From Lophius americanus (lineage: Eukaryota > Chordata > Actinopteri > Lophiiformes > Lophiidae), in the NCBI GenBank assembly GCA_037951165.1, contig JBBDHG010000054.1, forward strand, positions 3,734,001 through 3,798,000: a stretch of 64,000 nucleotides of DNA, in the 5' to 3' direction. This document shows, piece by piece, positions 1-12,224 of this stretch. Each line of letters begins with the position of its first letter. Within the stretch, counting starts at the first letter, position 1. The translations under genes and the position numbers were made by a program. The notes under the pieces were generated by a model, which was not told where the DNA came from, did no database searches, and was given only the letters and a program-made list of their open reading frames with translations.

Positions 1-1040
1 ATTATTACCGCTCGTCTATTTATCCTGATAGCTTATGTCGGTAGAAGTAACGACTGTTGAATGGTTTGTTTTTTTTGCACATTTCCCTTATAGCTGGTTT
101 TAACCCATCAAACACAAACATTACAAACTGTCATCAACATTTAGAAATGTTTGTAAAATGATGTCTTAAAATTGACAAACTGCTTTGTTAGACTCTACAT
201 CCAGAACTAAATCAAAATCCCTCCAAACCATCAGTTTCCTTGTGTGGTTTTAAGGCGTTTTAAACTTAGCCAGAGAAATTATTTTCTTCAGACTCTATTG
301 TGGTTTAAGCTTGACTACTTCATGATAATTTACCGCTAGAAAAGTCACACTTAGCCAACTGTATTCAGGGCCGACTGCAATGTCTAGTTTTAGCACTTAG
401 CAATTCCCATAATCCCCAATGGGGAGATACAAAGTACCAGGCCGTGGTCTTAAAGGCCCAGAACTCGCTCCTCTTAACACAAGTTCTGGCTAAGCCAGCA
501 AGTTTTGCTGCAGCTCATATTCCATGTGGCATTAAAATGCTGGAGAATCTCCGTCCTTCAGAAATGAGATTGCATCTTTTTAAGATGAATCGCCCAGCCC
601 TTATGTGCAGCATGATAGTCTTATAATAATAATAATAATACATTTAATTTATAATGCACTTTACATTTGGATCAAATCTCAAAGTGCTACAAAGAATATA
701 GAATGGACAGGTGCTAGCTGGATCAACAGTTAGATTTTTAAAATCTGATTTAATGCCCCATCTGTTTACAAGCATGGGAATAAGGCCCGTTGTTGCTTAA
801 TTTACCTTCAGTATTACTGAGCTCCATGTCTTTTACACATCATTTGCTACCTCCTCCAGGGACCTGGTATTCATCTGGAGCAGGTTACACCTTCGGGCCC
901 ATCGCTCCAGACAAGGCTTCTTGGCTGAGTGCTTGCAGTTGGCTTCCTCTGCAACGAATGTCAGAGCCATCTTCCCCTTCATCAAACTGGTTACCACAGA
1001 GGTGTGAGCCCCATCATCATCTTCGTCCACAACAAACGAT
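1..1040. other. znf654 intron / upstream sequence, no confident exon
   Basis: Mostly AT-rich unique-looking sequence. A short open stretch at about 444-626 (+) and an open stretch at 833-1030 (-) lack convincing splice sites. At 625-715 an (ATA)n run leads into a teleost repeat-like segment (aatgcactttacatttgg). No exon of the missing 5' half of znf654 was identified. Confidence 0.5.
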
Positions 1041-1098
1041 AATTAAAAAAATTAATTATAATTTAATTATTATAATAATTTAATTATAATAATTTAAA
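1038..1098. repeat. AT-rich low-complexity tract
   Basis: Near-palindromic AATTA/TAATT permutations (aattataatttaattattataataatttaatt). It sits directly beside the 3' end of the LINE fragment at about 1100 and is probably its A/T-rich tail region or a slippage product. Confidence 0.6.
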
Positions 1099-1099
1099 A

Positions 1100-2020
1100 A
1101 TTTGTCTCCTTTCGGCTGTTACCTTTAGGGATTGCCACAGAAGATCTGCTGTTTCTAACTTGTTCTGTCCTATCATCTTCCTCTGTTACATCAACCTACT
1201 GTATGTCCTCTTCCACCACACCCAGAAATCCTTTTTCACCAAATCCAGAAACCTATTCCCCTGCCGGGTAGCTCATCTCCAGCAACCCTCTACCAATAGA
1301 TCCACCAACCCTCCTTTTCAAATGTCCAAGCCAACTCAATCTGGTCTTTTGCTTTGTTTCAAAAGAAGTCTAACCTGGGCCTCTGATGTGCTTGTTTCTA
1401 ATCCTGTCCATTCTAATCACTTCCAAAGAAAGTCAAGAAACATCTTCAACTTTGCCACCTCCAGCTCTACCTCCAGTCTTTTGGTCCGTGCCACAGTCTC
1501 CAAACCTTACAGCGAAGCTGGTCTCCTTGCCCTCTCGTAACCTTTCCATTCACTTTTGCTGCTGCTCTTCTGTCAAACAATCGTCTCCACCCTGCTTGTA
1601 CTCCCTTCCACACTCCCCATTGCTCTGAAAAGTTACCAGTACTTAAACTGCTGGACCTTCACCTCTACTTTTTGCATCCTCATTGTTCCACCTGCCTTCC
1701 TTGCATTCACACACATGTATTCTGTCATGCTGCAACTGAATTTCATTCCTCTTCTCCAATGAACACCTCCAGCTCTCCAGTTTTTATTCCACCTGCTGCT
1801 TGCTCTCACTACAGATCACCCTGTCATCCGCCCACATCAAAGTTCACAGGAACTCCTGCCTGAGCTCCTCTGTCAGCCTGTCCATCACTATAGCAAACAA
1901 GAAGGGGCTCAGACCTGATCCTTGATGCAGTCCCATCTCCACTTTGAACCCATTTAATTGCTCATACTTTATACCTCACCGCTGTCTTACTGCTTACCTA
2001 CATGTCCTGTACTATAATTA
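1100..2020 (-). mobile_element. RTE-like LINE fragment, 3' part, in znf654 intron
   Basis: Read on the minus strand, this carries decayed reverse transcriptase sequence (GLHQGSGLSPFLF-type block near 1890-1950) and a 3' end (cctaaaggtaacagccgaaagg) near 1105-1130 that matches the end of the copy at 44600. Many stops and frameshifts; inactive. The antisense strand is C/T-rich and yields meaningless open frames. Confidence 0.75.
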
Positions 2021-2369
2021 ACAAATATTTCACACATTTTTGGAGTTTTTCATTTCAGTGTGCGAACCAATTGACCGTGCTTATAACAGACCATCATCTT
2101 ACACCTGATAGTAGAAGTGCCAAATTGAGGATATTTTCTCATCTGCTTATTCCCAGGTGGTCAAAAAGCCTTAATTATTTACGTGAGTTTAGCGTTGCTA
2201 AGTCTACCAGACATTCCCACATATCCTAAACCACCGTAACTGATGGCCACAAACTGCCTTCATGCCGTGACTTGGCTTTATATTAAGCAAATTAAATTTA
2301 GCCTTTTTTTCTTTACATGATAAATAGTTTTACCTTGTTTTAATCATTTGTGTGTTTGTTTTCGCACAG

Positions 2370-2654
2370 TTGGGGGTTGAAGGAGTCCATTTCTGCGTGG
2401 AGCTCTGTGCACAGGCCTTGCAGCTGTGCGACATGCAGGCTGACGTTGTGACCCGCTCCCTGGTCTGCAAGACCATCGCCTTCCTGCTGCCACATGACCT
2501 GGAGATCTGTCGTGCATGTGCGCTGCTGGTATTCTGTCATGAACGCAGCCTTGAAGCTTACAGAACCGTCTGCTTGCTATATATGCATCCTGACGAGGAG
2601 CCGCATCCACACAACAGCCCCATCCGAACCAACGTTCGCTTTCATATTCTACAG
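2370..2654 (+). CDS. znf654: znf654 coding exon (first one visible)
   Basis: Acceptor ttttcgcacag precedes 2370 and donor acag/gttgga follows 2654. The exon is 95 codons in phase 0. It encodes a leucine- and cysteine-rich helical segment with LVCKTIAFLLPHDLEI and RSLEAYRTV, typical of the N-terminal half of the ZNF654/RLF/ZNF292 family. No initiator is present, so earlier exons exist to the left. Confidence 0.88.
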
Positions 2655-5600
2655 GTTGGAAGAGCTGATGAAGAGAAAATATGACATCACAATAACATGT
2701 TATCATTATTAACATTTGTGCACATGTTCCTCCTCTAGATGCTAAAGGAGCGCCTGTGTTTTGATCCAGAGTTTTGGAACCTCCTGACCCTCAGGACCCG
2801 ATGTTTAGAGCTGATGGGTGACAAGGCGAAGAATATTGCTGTTCTCAGTGAGATGACCGAAGAGGCGGAAAAGGAAGATGGCAAAGAACAGCTAATAGAT
2901 AACTGTGTGAATAACCCCTGTACTCAAGGGTTCAATCCCTGCCAATGCACGGAGGCTGCATTTGTGAAGCAAGGCCTTCCTGAAGTAAAGACTGTGGTCG
3001 GAGAGACGGATAAGAGTGTTCTACTTCCAAGTGATGCAATACTGAAGAGCAGGAAATGGAGGAGAAGGCTGCGAAGGAGAAAACAATCAAATTATGAAGA
3101 GGAGGAGGAGGCAGATCTGGGTGACGATCCGGAGATCAAATACAATCTGAAATCCAACAGTTTAGCAAATAAACCCGTGTATTCACTACGGCAGAATCAC
3201 ACAAACGTGGAAAATTCTGCCTCTGTCAAACTCCCTCTGAACCGTAAGAGAGAATACTTGTCAAGATGCGTCAAGAGTCAGATTTTGAAAAGGAAAGGGA
3301 AGAAGAAACGATGGCTGCAGGGAATCCCAAGGCTAGAGCTTGTGCCAGCAGTTAAAGAGAACAAGGTTAAAGGGAAAGGGTTAAAACGGGGAAGGAAGCC
3401 GCTACAGAAAATGGAACTCTCCTACCCTGATAATGAGATACTCCTCACAGAGATGGAGTTCGGCTCTGAGGATGAGGGAAAGCCAGATATGCCTCACCTG
3501 GAGAACGAACTTAAACAAGAGCTTGAACAGATGGAGTGCCAACTGGAGCAGATATTATCTGACACAGAGGACAAAAAGACTGAGATGCCTCTCCTGGAGA
3601 ATGAGCTCATACAAGAGAGTGAGGGGATAAGGAACCAGCCAGCACAGAGGAATGATCCTGAGAAGGAAAAAAGACATGAGGAACCTCCTGAAATGGTCTG
3701 TGGTACTAGTAGTGATGTAGAGAAGCAAGGAGAACCTCAACCACAGCTTCTCGATGGTCCTCGTTGTGCTCCTGCTCCAGCTGTTGAAGCCAAACCAGAG
3801 CTTGATGGTCCAACTTTAGAATTATCCGATTGTCCAGTAGAACAGTTTCACAGTTACTGTCTTATATTGAAAGAACCCGACAGAGAGAAACTGGAGCCAG
3901 CAGCATCTGAATCCTCAGCAGCAGATGTGCCTAATGGTGACATGAAACAGGAGCCCAACAGAACCCAGCAGAACCCAACAGCGGAAACGGAAGAATCCAA
4001 CACAGAGGTCAGTCATCTTATTTGTAATCGCCCTCCCTAGATATTCATAAACCATTTTAAAATGAATGTACATCTGTGTCTTAATCTCATCTTTCTCATT
4101 AGATGATGATTTAGCAGCATTTGTTGTGAATTAACTGAACTTGTATGTTTATTCAGTTAATTAAAACACAGCAGGGTTCCGCTGCCTTCAATTACCTTCT
4201 GCCACAAACAGGCGTAGGAGCAGGTTAAATATTTCACATCAAAATTCTATCTTTCTCTCTTTGTATTTTTGTCACCACGGCAACATGTTGAACTTTGGTT
4301 CTTTCTGTGCTTGGGAAGCTCATTCTGGTGATTGGCTCCGGAGCAGATCCCAAATGCTATTGATTATTTCCAACAAAAGTATCTGTAATGATATTGTGCC
4401 TTTTTTGCTATTTAGAAACGCTAATTATTTGTGTAAGTCACAAAACAGAAATATTTAAAACCGGGAAACATTCAATTCCCTTTAAAGTCATATTAATAAA
4501 TAGCCAGATGTATACCTTAAACAGTAATACATTAATTCAACTATTAAAACGCAACAGTTGTTATGATGCTGTATGAAATGATAGTATTAAAAATGGTGAC
4601 TCATCTCATCATTTTCATATTTAAGGAATAATTGGATTTATTTTTTTATTTTGAAAAAAGCATTTTATTCTTTTCAGTTATTCAAATGACACACATGACT
4701 GAAATGAATTGTTTCTGTATGATTTTCTATTTCTTTATTTTTCATGTTTAACTACTATCACTGATTTCAATGCTGTCCTGTCTTTTTTTTTTAGGTTACT
4801 GCTAAACGAACATGGAAGGATAGAGCTCTCCGTACTCAACAATATGCTCACTTGATGCACCACTGCGGCTTGTGCCAGAAAGACTATAAAGGCCTGAATG
4901 TCATGAGACACGCCCTCTCCCACCTGAAGTGTGGGAATCTACGATGTATCCTCTGTGGGAAGCGCTTTAAACAACTCAATTTTGCCAAGAAGCACATCCT
5001 AGAGCACATTGATGAAATGGGCAAGCAGAAACCTCCTGACAGGGAGCCTTGTCCTGTGGATACGCTCGCTACTAATGGAAAAGTAGATAATGAGGATAAA
5101 AAGAGCCAGCCTCAGGATGAAAATCAAACTTCAATTTGCACTGAGAAAACTCCTAATCAGAAACCCAACAGGAAGAAGAAAGTGCCGTGCCTCGCGAGAG
5201 AACACCGAATCATTAAGAACCTCCGCACTCTCATCAAAAAGACCACCATACTCCACCACAAGTCTAAGGACACTGGGGCAAATTCATTCAGAGAAGTGGA
5301 CTTCAAGGAGGAGCAGGTAGTCATTAAAGATGATCTGGTGATTGTAAGACACGCGGCTCCAGCGGCCAAGAACGAGGGCGAAGGGGCAGAAAAGGAGATG
5401 CCGGCAGAAGAAAACGGCCACTGCCGAGAAATATCCTATCGCTTGTGTCCCTCGGAATCCTGCGATCGAGTGTTCTTGAGGATCAGCAGCACACTTACGA
5501 GACACGCTCTCAAATGCCACATAAAGGAGGAGAAGGTGCTGGAGAAGACTTTTGCTTGGGCCAAAAAGAAGTGCCCTCTATGTCTCAGGTAAGATGTGGA

Positions 5601-7935
5601 GTATGGTTGTCTCTCAATTCAGTCAGTGCACCCTTTAAAGGCTGAGTATGCAGATGGAGTTTATCACAGCAGCGACTAGAGGAATGGTTCTAATGAGGCC
5701 CTCTTTTCCTGGGTCTTGAAGGGTCCAAAGGATAATGGCGATGATCGGACCCCCAAAACCGGGATGCAAAGTCCTACTAGTGAGAATACAGATGCTGAAA
5801 CAGAGTAAAAGTGTTACTACTGGAACAGTTTTAATCATAGCATATATTACTATTCTTTTATAGGCTTTTACCTTGCAGCACTTTGAGATTTGGTCCAAAT
5901 GTAAAGTGCGTTATAGATTTTGGAACAAGTCAGTTGCATATGTCTGCCACTAGGGGGAGCTTTGACTTCTTTCTCAACAGTTGGGCCCATTTAGTCCAAA
6001 TTTAGTGCATATGAATCGACTTTAGGAAATCTATCTTGTATATATTATTTTTTAAACTTATAGTTTATATTTTACTTAGAAGAGAGCTTTTCACAAATTT
6101 TTTTGGGGAAATATCTTAGCTATTGGTCTGAATCAGACCAAATTGAACTCATATCAACCGCCTGAAGAAGGTCTAATTTGTCATATTTAACTGGCACAAG
6201 AGACAAAAATGTAAAACAAGTCCTTTTTCAGGACCAAATAGAAAATACTTTAGTGGCTCTGAAAGCAGGTTCATATTGATTTTACCCAATTATACACACG
6301 CCGATCAGTCACTGACACACTTAAATACACAATTAAGACTAAAATAACTGTATTCCTGCCTAAACAGTAGAAGATGGCAATCATATTGCTACTATCATGT
6401 GGTAAGTTTGGACCAAAAACATCTGTTTTTACGAGGGTCCAAGAGAAATGGACAGCTGCAGTCTGGAAATAAATCACTGCTGTTGAGGAATAAAGTGATG
6501 ATTGACAGCGTTCAATGCGCCACTGTCATTCCATCGTTAACGACCCAATCCAGTCTCAGAGAACGAAAATAGAAACAGTTTTCTTCATTGTTGAGTCCTC
6601 GTGATTTTATTTTTTTAATTTTTAAGGGCAAATATTAATTTATCCGATTAAATACAAATCGTGTAGTTATTTTAAACATGAAAGACGATTAAACTGTTCA
6701 AAACTCATTATTTGAAATGCATTATTGTTTTCAAATTTCATGCTATTTTGCTGCAAAATCATTTTTGAAGGATAGCTTCTTGTCTGACTCTGCTTTACTC
6801 CAACAGGCAGTTGCAGTTTCTCCAGCAGTACAAGGACCACATGAAGCTGCACGACTTCCCCCTCCAGCACTTCTGCTACCATCTGGAGTGTACGCAGCGA
6901 TTTATGTCTCAGCAGGAAGTAAAGGAGCACGTCATCACCCACAAGCCCCTCACCCCCCAGTGTCCGTACACCGACTGTGAGAAGCTCTTCTCTAGCATTC
7001 AGGGCCTCTATGACCACGAGTGGAGACACTACGTCCCAGTGCCTCAGAGAGACGAACTGGAGCTGAAAGCCAGCAAACAGAAGCAGCAAACTGCTGAAGC
7101 TCCATGGAAGCAGAAAGTGAAGATTGAGGAGATATGGCTACAGAATAGAAAGGAGCAGAAGGAGGCTCCAGTCTTTGCTTATGTGGAAGATTTCAGCAGA
7201 AACAGAACCAAACCTGAAAATCCATCTTGTGAAATAGAAGATGGTGTTGATGCCGCTAATCCGAAGGATCTCAACAAAATGGGAGCAGGAACCCAGCCTC
7301 ACGAAACCAGTGTCCCAGTCAGCAGTCCGTCAGTCAAACACGAGATCATGGATGGAAGCAGAGCTTTTGTCAACGGACATGAGAACGAGTCCAGAAATCA
7401 AACCAGTGATGCAGCAACATCAGTTAAGGGCCGTCGAAAAAGGACACCAGTCGTGTGGGACCCCTTGAACGTACGAGACCCCGAGGACTTGGCCACTTTG
7501 TCTGAGGGAGTCCAGCAGAAGCTGGGAGAGCCGCACATCACTGAGCACAAAAGTTTCCAACCGGAGGATCCTTCCTACGCCACATTCGTCAAGGCTCCAT
7601 TCATCCGGCCGCCACCCTGCACTTACCTGGATGAATCGGTGCTCTCCATGCGCAAGAGGAGGTCCACGGAAGAGAACGCTCCGAGGAAAAATATTTACTG
7701 GAGCTACAAAAAAAATGAGCTGGTGTCCGAAGAAGAGCAGCAGCAGCGAAAGGTCACTGAAGTCCCTGAGCAGAAGACCAGGTCTCGCTGCGACAAATGT
7801 CTCTCCTCCTTCAGGAGCACAGAAGAACTGCAGAAACATCAGGCCCTCAACACCTGCTCCGCGCTCTTCGGCTTTGATTCGGACGATGAAAGTAGGTGCA
7901 CTTCACCCATGACCTTTGACACAGATCAGCCATAA
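2370..7935 (+). CDS. znf654: Zinc finger protein 654 ortholog (3' four coding exons; 5' end outside window)
   Basis: Exons 2370-2654, 2739-4007, 4795-5588 and 6807-7935 join in frame (phases 0, 0, 2) into 1158 visible residues ending in TAA. The N-terminal part is the helical region of the ZNF654/ZNF292/RLF family, with the recognisable FDPEFWN motif at the start of the second exon. Then comes a long charged linker and about seven C2H2-type fingers: C-x2-C-x11-H-x3-H and C-x2-C-x12-H-x3-H near 4860-5000; one near 5445-5520; one whose cysteines end the 5588 exon and whose histidines begin the 6807 exon; two C-x4-C fingers near 6870-7025; and a C-terminal C-x2-C-x12-H-x5-C finger near 7790-7860. 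The finger split across an intron confirms that splice. The tail block with PPCTYLDESVLSM and the end LFGFDSDDE match what I recall of human ZNF654; RLF and ZNF292 are much longer. Likely a nuclear DNA-binding protein; function poorly known. The upstream exons must lie left of position 1. Confidence 0.9.
2739..4007 (+). CDS. znf654: znf654 large coding exon with charged linker
   Basis: Acceptor cctcctctag precedes ATG CTA AAG. This ATG is internal, not the start: it continues the previous exon in phase 0. Donor gag/gtcagt follows 4007, giving 423 codons. The exon starts with KERLCFDPEFWNLLTLRTRC, then becomes a low-complexity charged linker: basic RRLRRRKQ and KRKGKKKR clusters that could be nuclear localisation signals, plus repeated Glu-rich LENEL(K/I)QE segments of coiled-coil character near 3500-3620. 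No zinc finger lies in this exon. Reading past the donor would stop at TAG 4038. Confidence 0.88.
4795..5588 (+). CDS. znf654: znf654 coding exon with zinc fingers 1-3 and the first half of finger 4
   Basis: A T9-rich tract ending ttttttttttag precedes 4795, and donor ctcag/gtaaga follows 5588. The exon has 794 nt, entering in phase 0 and leaving in phase 2. Finger 1 is CGLC...H-x3-H and finger 2 CILC...H-x3-H. They are followed by a basic linker, then a C-x4-C finger (CPSESC). The exon ends in KKCPLCL, the cysteine half of the next finger. Confidence 0.9.
5865..5925 (+). repeat. LINE/SINE 3' tail-like fragment in znf654 intron
   Basis: cagcactttgagatttggtccaaatgtaaagtgcg followed by tatagatttt resembles the common teleost retroposon tail (gcactttgagat...taaagtgctatata). 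Confidence 0.5.
5935..6065 (+). repeat. Partial copy of a dispersed repeat (actagggggagcttt family)
   Basis: Contains gccactagggggagcttt, then gtccaaatttagtgcatatgaatcgac and atctatcttgtatatatt. Related stretches occur at 32795-33130, about 33175-33250 and 47735-48035. Confidence 0.6.
6807..7935 (+). CDS. znf654: znf654 terminal coding exon with C-terminal zinc fingers
   Basis: Acceptor tactccaacag precedes 6807. The single first base completes an Arg codon with the AG of the previous exon, and the histidine half of finger 4 (YKDHMKLH) follows at once. Two C-x4-C-x12-H-x3-H fingers (first cysteines near 6870 and 6960) come next, then a Ser/Glu/Pro-rich linker, a conserved PFIRPPPCTYLDE block, and a final C2HC finger. 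The read-through form ends at TAA 7933-7935 after DSDDE plus 14 residues. A donor-like site a/gtaggtg at 7891/7892 lies inside the last codons; see the alternative exon at 8559. Confidence 0.9.
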
Positions 7936-8369
7936 TATTTGAACCGCACAACTAATATGATGTATTTCCCTCCCCGTTTGCTGCCTCATTTATCACACCT
8001 GCTGACAGGTACTATATTAACAGGATCAGTTATACTGACAGTACCTGTCAGTGGTTATACTGTTATGGCTGATTATTGTAAATTTAAGCTTTTAATTCTT
8101 TTATATTGTCCTTTGAGAAATCTATTACAATTCTGTAGTGATTTTATAATGTATAAAATATTTAGATTTACTTTAGGTTCACTTGATTCCGTACGGAAGC
8201 AGTAGACTGGTTCTGGACTATTTCTTTGCTGCTGCACTTTATAATTCACATTGGACACTTTTGTCTTGTTTGTAATAGTATAATAATAGATTTATTTTCT
8301 TATATCATTATAATATTCATTCTCACATTCCCATGTCCCTCCTATATTGTTATACACGTTTCTCATCTC

Positions 8370-8475
8370 TTATTTAAACTATCTCTTCCACTCTGAAGAG
8401 CTTTTTAAGAAGAATCTGTAGCAGAAATGAATTTTCCCCCGGGGATCACTAAAGTATTTCTGATTCTGATTTGTA
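8370..8475 (+). repeat. Teleost LINE-type 3' tail (gggggatcactaaagtatttctgattctg)
   Basis: aatgaattttccccgggg followed by atcactaaagtatttctgattctgatt is the familiar fish non-LTR retroposon 3' tail. It lies between the read-through znf654 stop and the alternative last exon. Confidence 0.6.
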
Positions 8476-8558
8476 GTTCTTGATCTCAAAGTTGATAACC
8501 ATGCTGAGTTTCCACTCTGAACTCTGAGTAATCCCTTTCCTTTTGTTTTCCTTTTAAG

Positions 8559-8619
8559 GCTAACTGTGAGTGAAGAGGATCTCTACCTGGAGTCATTGTT
8601 TAGATCTATCCTCTGACTC
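8559..8619 (+). CDS. znf654: Possible alternative last exon of znf654
   Basis: A pyrimidine-rich acceptor (tttccttttgttttccttttaag) ends at 8558. If the donor at 7892 (gaaa/gtaggt) is used, the codon becomes a+gc = Ser followed immediately by TAA at 8561, so the protein would end in DSDDES. Human ZNF654, as I recall it, ends in DSDDESA, so this spliced form resembles the human end more closely than the read-through form. The exon's 3' boundary is unknown; the end given is arbitrary within the presumed 3' UTR. Confidence 0.5.
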
Positions 8620-11600
8620 AGCGTGAGGAATCAAGATAAAGGAACACTGGAACCTTTCATAAAACCCAGACATATTTCTTATTTTATTTATGGAAACCAG
8701 TTTTTAAAAACGTTTTCTCTCTTAGTGCATAGGATCTATTTGAAGCAATACTTCTTTTTCTTTTTTTTAAATTAAAAACACTGTCAGCGTGGTTTGTTAA
8801 ATAAGTAAAATGTGTAAGTATATCTATATATATATAGATACATGCAATTTACTTTTGAAACATTGTTTTATAAAAGAGTTTGGGGTTTTCTTTCAGCAAA
8901 AGTCAATTGGCAGAGCCACAAAAATGAAATTAAAATGAAAGAAATTATTTCTTGTGTATGGTTACCAATTGTATTTATTTTTGCTTTTCAATTATTGGGA
9001 TAAAGTAAGCCTGAGTGAATATTTTTCTAAGTTATTGTGGAAGAATATCTACTTGTCATTTTAAGACCAATTAATGCCACTCATTTGATGTAACAGCATC
9101 AAAACACACGTTACTCGTTTTCACTTTCAATTCTTGAGGATATTTAGACATTGGAATGGGGAAAAGAATATTCTGACTACATTAGTTAAATAAAACCACA
9201 CAACACCTGATGATGGATGGGATGATGGGTTTTTAACACGAGCTGATTATAATTGGCCTTTAAACCTAAGACGAGGCGCGAATCCCTCGGTAGAAGCCAC
9301 GAGTTGCCTTCTGGGTTTCGTAGTAAATGTAGTCTTCCTCTGGGCACTAGTGGGCGTTTGGTTTGAGGCCGCAGGATTTCAGATCATGCTCGTTGATCAC
9401 AGTGGGTGTTGATTATGCAGAGGCAAAAGTTTTTGGCTGTGCTCGGAGAACACTGTCCTTTAAGAAAATAAACTTATTACATAAGGAGTAACCCAGCAGA
9501 CTGTTAGTTTTTAGTTTTTCTGGAGACTTACGTTTAGTCTCCACACATTCATTCCTTTTAAAAGGGATTGCACTGCCAGTCCACTGTCACTTTTAAGACA
9601 GTCTGTGTAGGTGGGCGGTTTTTTCTTCCTGAGTCTGAGCTGTTGTGCTGCTTTGGAGGATCGGGGTTTGCCTTTATTTTATTCTGTCATCATTCTGTAC
9701 AGTTGGATGAATTATTCTCCATGTTATCGGTGCCAAGACTTACTGACAGTGTAAAACATTGAAATCATTTATACCAGTTTGCTTTTTTATACGAGACTCC
9801 ATGAGTATTTAATCCTGTAAATTATTTCACATTTGCTTGCTCTGTGTAAATACTGATCAAATCTGCTGATTAACTTTTTAAATGTCATGTTTTTATGGGA
9901 GTGTGCACTTTTGCCTGCTTATTTATATGTACAGATGTGAATAGACTGGATTTGTTAAAGTAATGATTCCCCATCTATTTTTCATAAAGAAAGCAATTAA
10001 AATGTGAAGAAACAAAACAAAGGTCATGTTGTCATATGTTCGTGCTTCAGTCCAAACGAGAAAGTAAAAGACGGCAGACAGACTCAATAATAGTTTAATT
10101 TATAGTTTTGCATATTTAGGATTCATAAACTTATTGCTTCATTTTTAACCCCGGAGTGAGGAAAACAGGACAAAAACATTTTTGCATCACATGTTCCTGA
10201 TACAAAAGGTCATTCTGGAAAAAGGATGGATCATAAATATTATTGTTTCGTACCTTTTAAAGAAAAAAGATTAACTATACTACAAGAATGAGTTAAGTTC
10301 TTTTAAGTCAGGCATATATTTGAATAAAAAGATGCATTCTGTTGTTGAAAGTGGACGGAGCACATTTGAGCTGCTGGTTCCAGGACAAGTTTTCCAGTAT
10401 CTCAGTATCTCAGTATCTCATGCTGCTGATGCATTCCAGTTTTGTCACATGCTGACCCTACGATTTGTTGCTGCTTCTAGCTTAATGAAGAAACCGACAG
10501 TCACAGTAATATGCATGACAAGGTCTTCGGAAAGAAATAATCTGACATTGTAAGACGACATGCAACACGATGCATTGATTACAACAACAACTAAATATTG
10601 TTTCCAGTGCTTTCCCTTCACTTCAGAAAAATATTTTAATTAATGCAAGAAAAACACCCTAAATGCACTTGAATCAAAGTAACTCCTTATAAACAATTAT
10701 ACACAGTAATTAACTTATAAAGGCCAGGTTAAATTAAAAATATCACTCGAGTGGAAATTCCAGTGTGTAAAAAGTGAAAAAGTAGTTTATAGGTAGAAAA
10801 TCTAACACTGACTATCTTATAATTAGACCAATTAAAAACATTTCCTTTCAGGAAACCGTACAAATATGCTTTCAATCGTGTAATTGTACATTGTCTAGAT
10901 GTGCCAGAGTACCCAATTATTTCAGTTGTGCACAACGTAATTCACTAATCACTAATTCTCTATTCAAAAATGGAAGACCTGGATCAAAAAGATTTTCAAC
11001 AGATTCAAGTGAAAACAGAAAAATTGTGTCCGAAGACACAATAGACACCGGTTCCACTGGAAAAAGTCCGATCAGTGCTGTGCAATGCAGTGTGGATAAA
11101 CCATAACCTCTATATGTGAACAGACTGACATGAAAATAATGCCCAAAAATGTATAAATGAGATGTTAGGTTGGTGCGTCATCAAATCACTGGTGAAATCT
11201 GAATTCTCGCCAGTAGTTTTTGAGGAAAGGTAGATTTATGAATTAAAAGAAATGTAAAAGTTGGAGCACTGCATCCATCTGTGACAAAGACACAATGCGT
11301 CTTTGTTTGTTTTAAATAGAGCTTGAATCTTAAGGGTGCTCCTCCCCTCGCAGTCCCAGTGGAACCCTTTAATGCAGTGATGACGAGCTCAATACCTGGG
11401 TCACAGTAGTTTAGAAAATCAGTGCAACAAATTTCTTCACAGAATCTTTAAAGGGTAAGACGAGCGTTCTCAGAGCCACACGGGTGTTTACATTAATATC
11501 AACTGTAAAAACTGCAGCAGCCATTGCTTCGTCAAAAAACATCAATAACCTGATTGCGACTGCCGGCATACACCAATGACTAGGCTTTTAATTTGAAAGG

Positions 11601-12095
11601 GTGTTTCTCATGGCCTCCAATGGCTCTGTCAAAATAAACCGGATGAATCAGGGAAGATCGCGATCAACTATGACTCCTGAGTTGCACATATAGTTAGGAA
11701 AGAAGTTTGCATTAGTTGAAGCCAGACTGATAATGATTATTAGAAAGTATGCTGTTGACAAACTTTCTCTGGGATAAATTGCTCTAAAATAAAATAAATT
11801 AGACAATATAATTGTCCACCAGACAATAATAATGAAAGTGAGAGAATGCTTTCAACATGAATAACGCAGCTACCATTACTAATCCTGACGCAGCTCAGCT
11901 GAAGGTAGGAGCTTAAAGCTAGTAGAAGCCTACAGGAGGAGGAGGAGGAGTCTACGGTGCAACGCCCCTGTCACCAGGTTTTTTTCTTTTGCATAAAAAT
12001 ATTTGCATGATGGGCTGCTTTCAGTGAGCCCATCCTGACCGAAGGTCCGGCTTTAAGGAAACGCAGCTCAGTAGAAAGTGAGCGAGTGCACATGC
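8620..12095. other. Convergent 3' region between znf654 and the Grx-DEP-DUF547 gene
   Basis: AT-rich and without credible exons on either strand. It should contain both 3' UTRs. Several short open stretches (9568-9762, 10320-10553, 10891-11106) have no family resemblance or splice context. A (gag)n run lies at 11936-11950. Confidence 0.6.
9189..9194 (+). terminator. Candidate polyadenylation signal for znf654
   Basis: AATAAA downstream of the last znf654 exon. A second AATAAA lies at 9467-9472. Either could end the transcript; there is no cDNA evidence. Confidence 0.3.
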
Positions 12096-12224
12096 TCAGC
12101 GGGCGCTGTTGGTGCTCCAGTCGTATGGGAGGAAGCTGACTTTGGTCTTCCCCGCAGAAATGACACCCTGAAGGCTGGTCTTCTTTGGAGAGTCACCCAT
12201 GTGTTCCACCACCCACTTCAGCAG
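12096..12224 (-). CDS. Grx-DEP-DUF547 exon 10 (terminal)
   Basis: Acceptor ctactgtag precedes 12224; the stop TGA is at 12098-12096. The 42 codons encode LLKWVVEHMGDSPKKTSLQ, then AGKTKVSFLPYDWSTNSAR. No AATAAA is evident close downstream on the minus strand; ATTAAA variants occur at 11592-11587 and near 11370. Confidence 0.9.
   Translation of the reverse strand: MLKWVVEHMGDSPKKTSLQGVISAGKTKVSFLPYDWSTNSAR

Noticed and set aside
444..626. 60-codon frame as an upstream znf654 exon
   Set aside because: No good donor after it, weak acceptor context, and no resemblance to the N-terminal region of ZNF654 as I recall it; probably repeat-derived.
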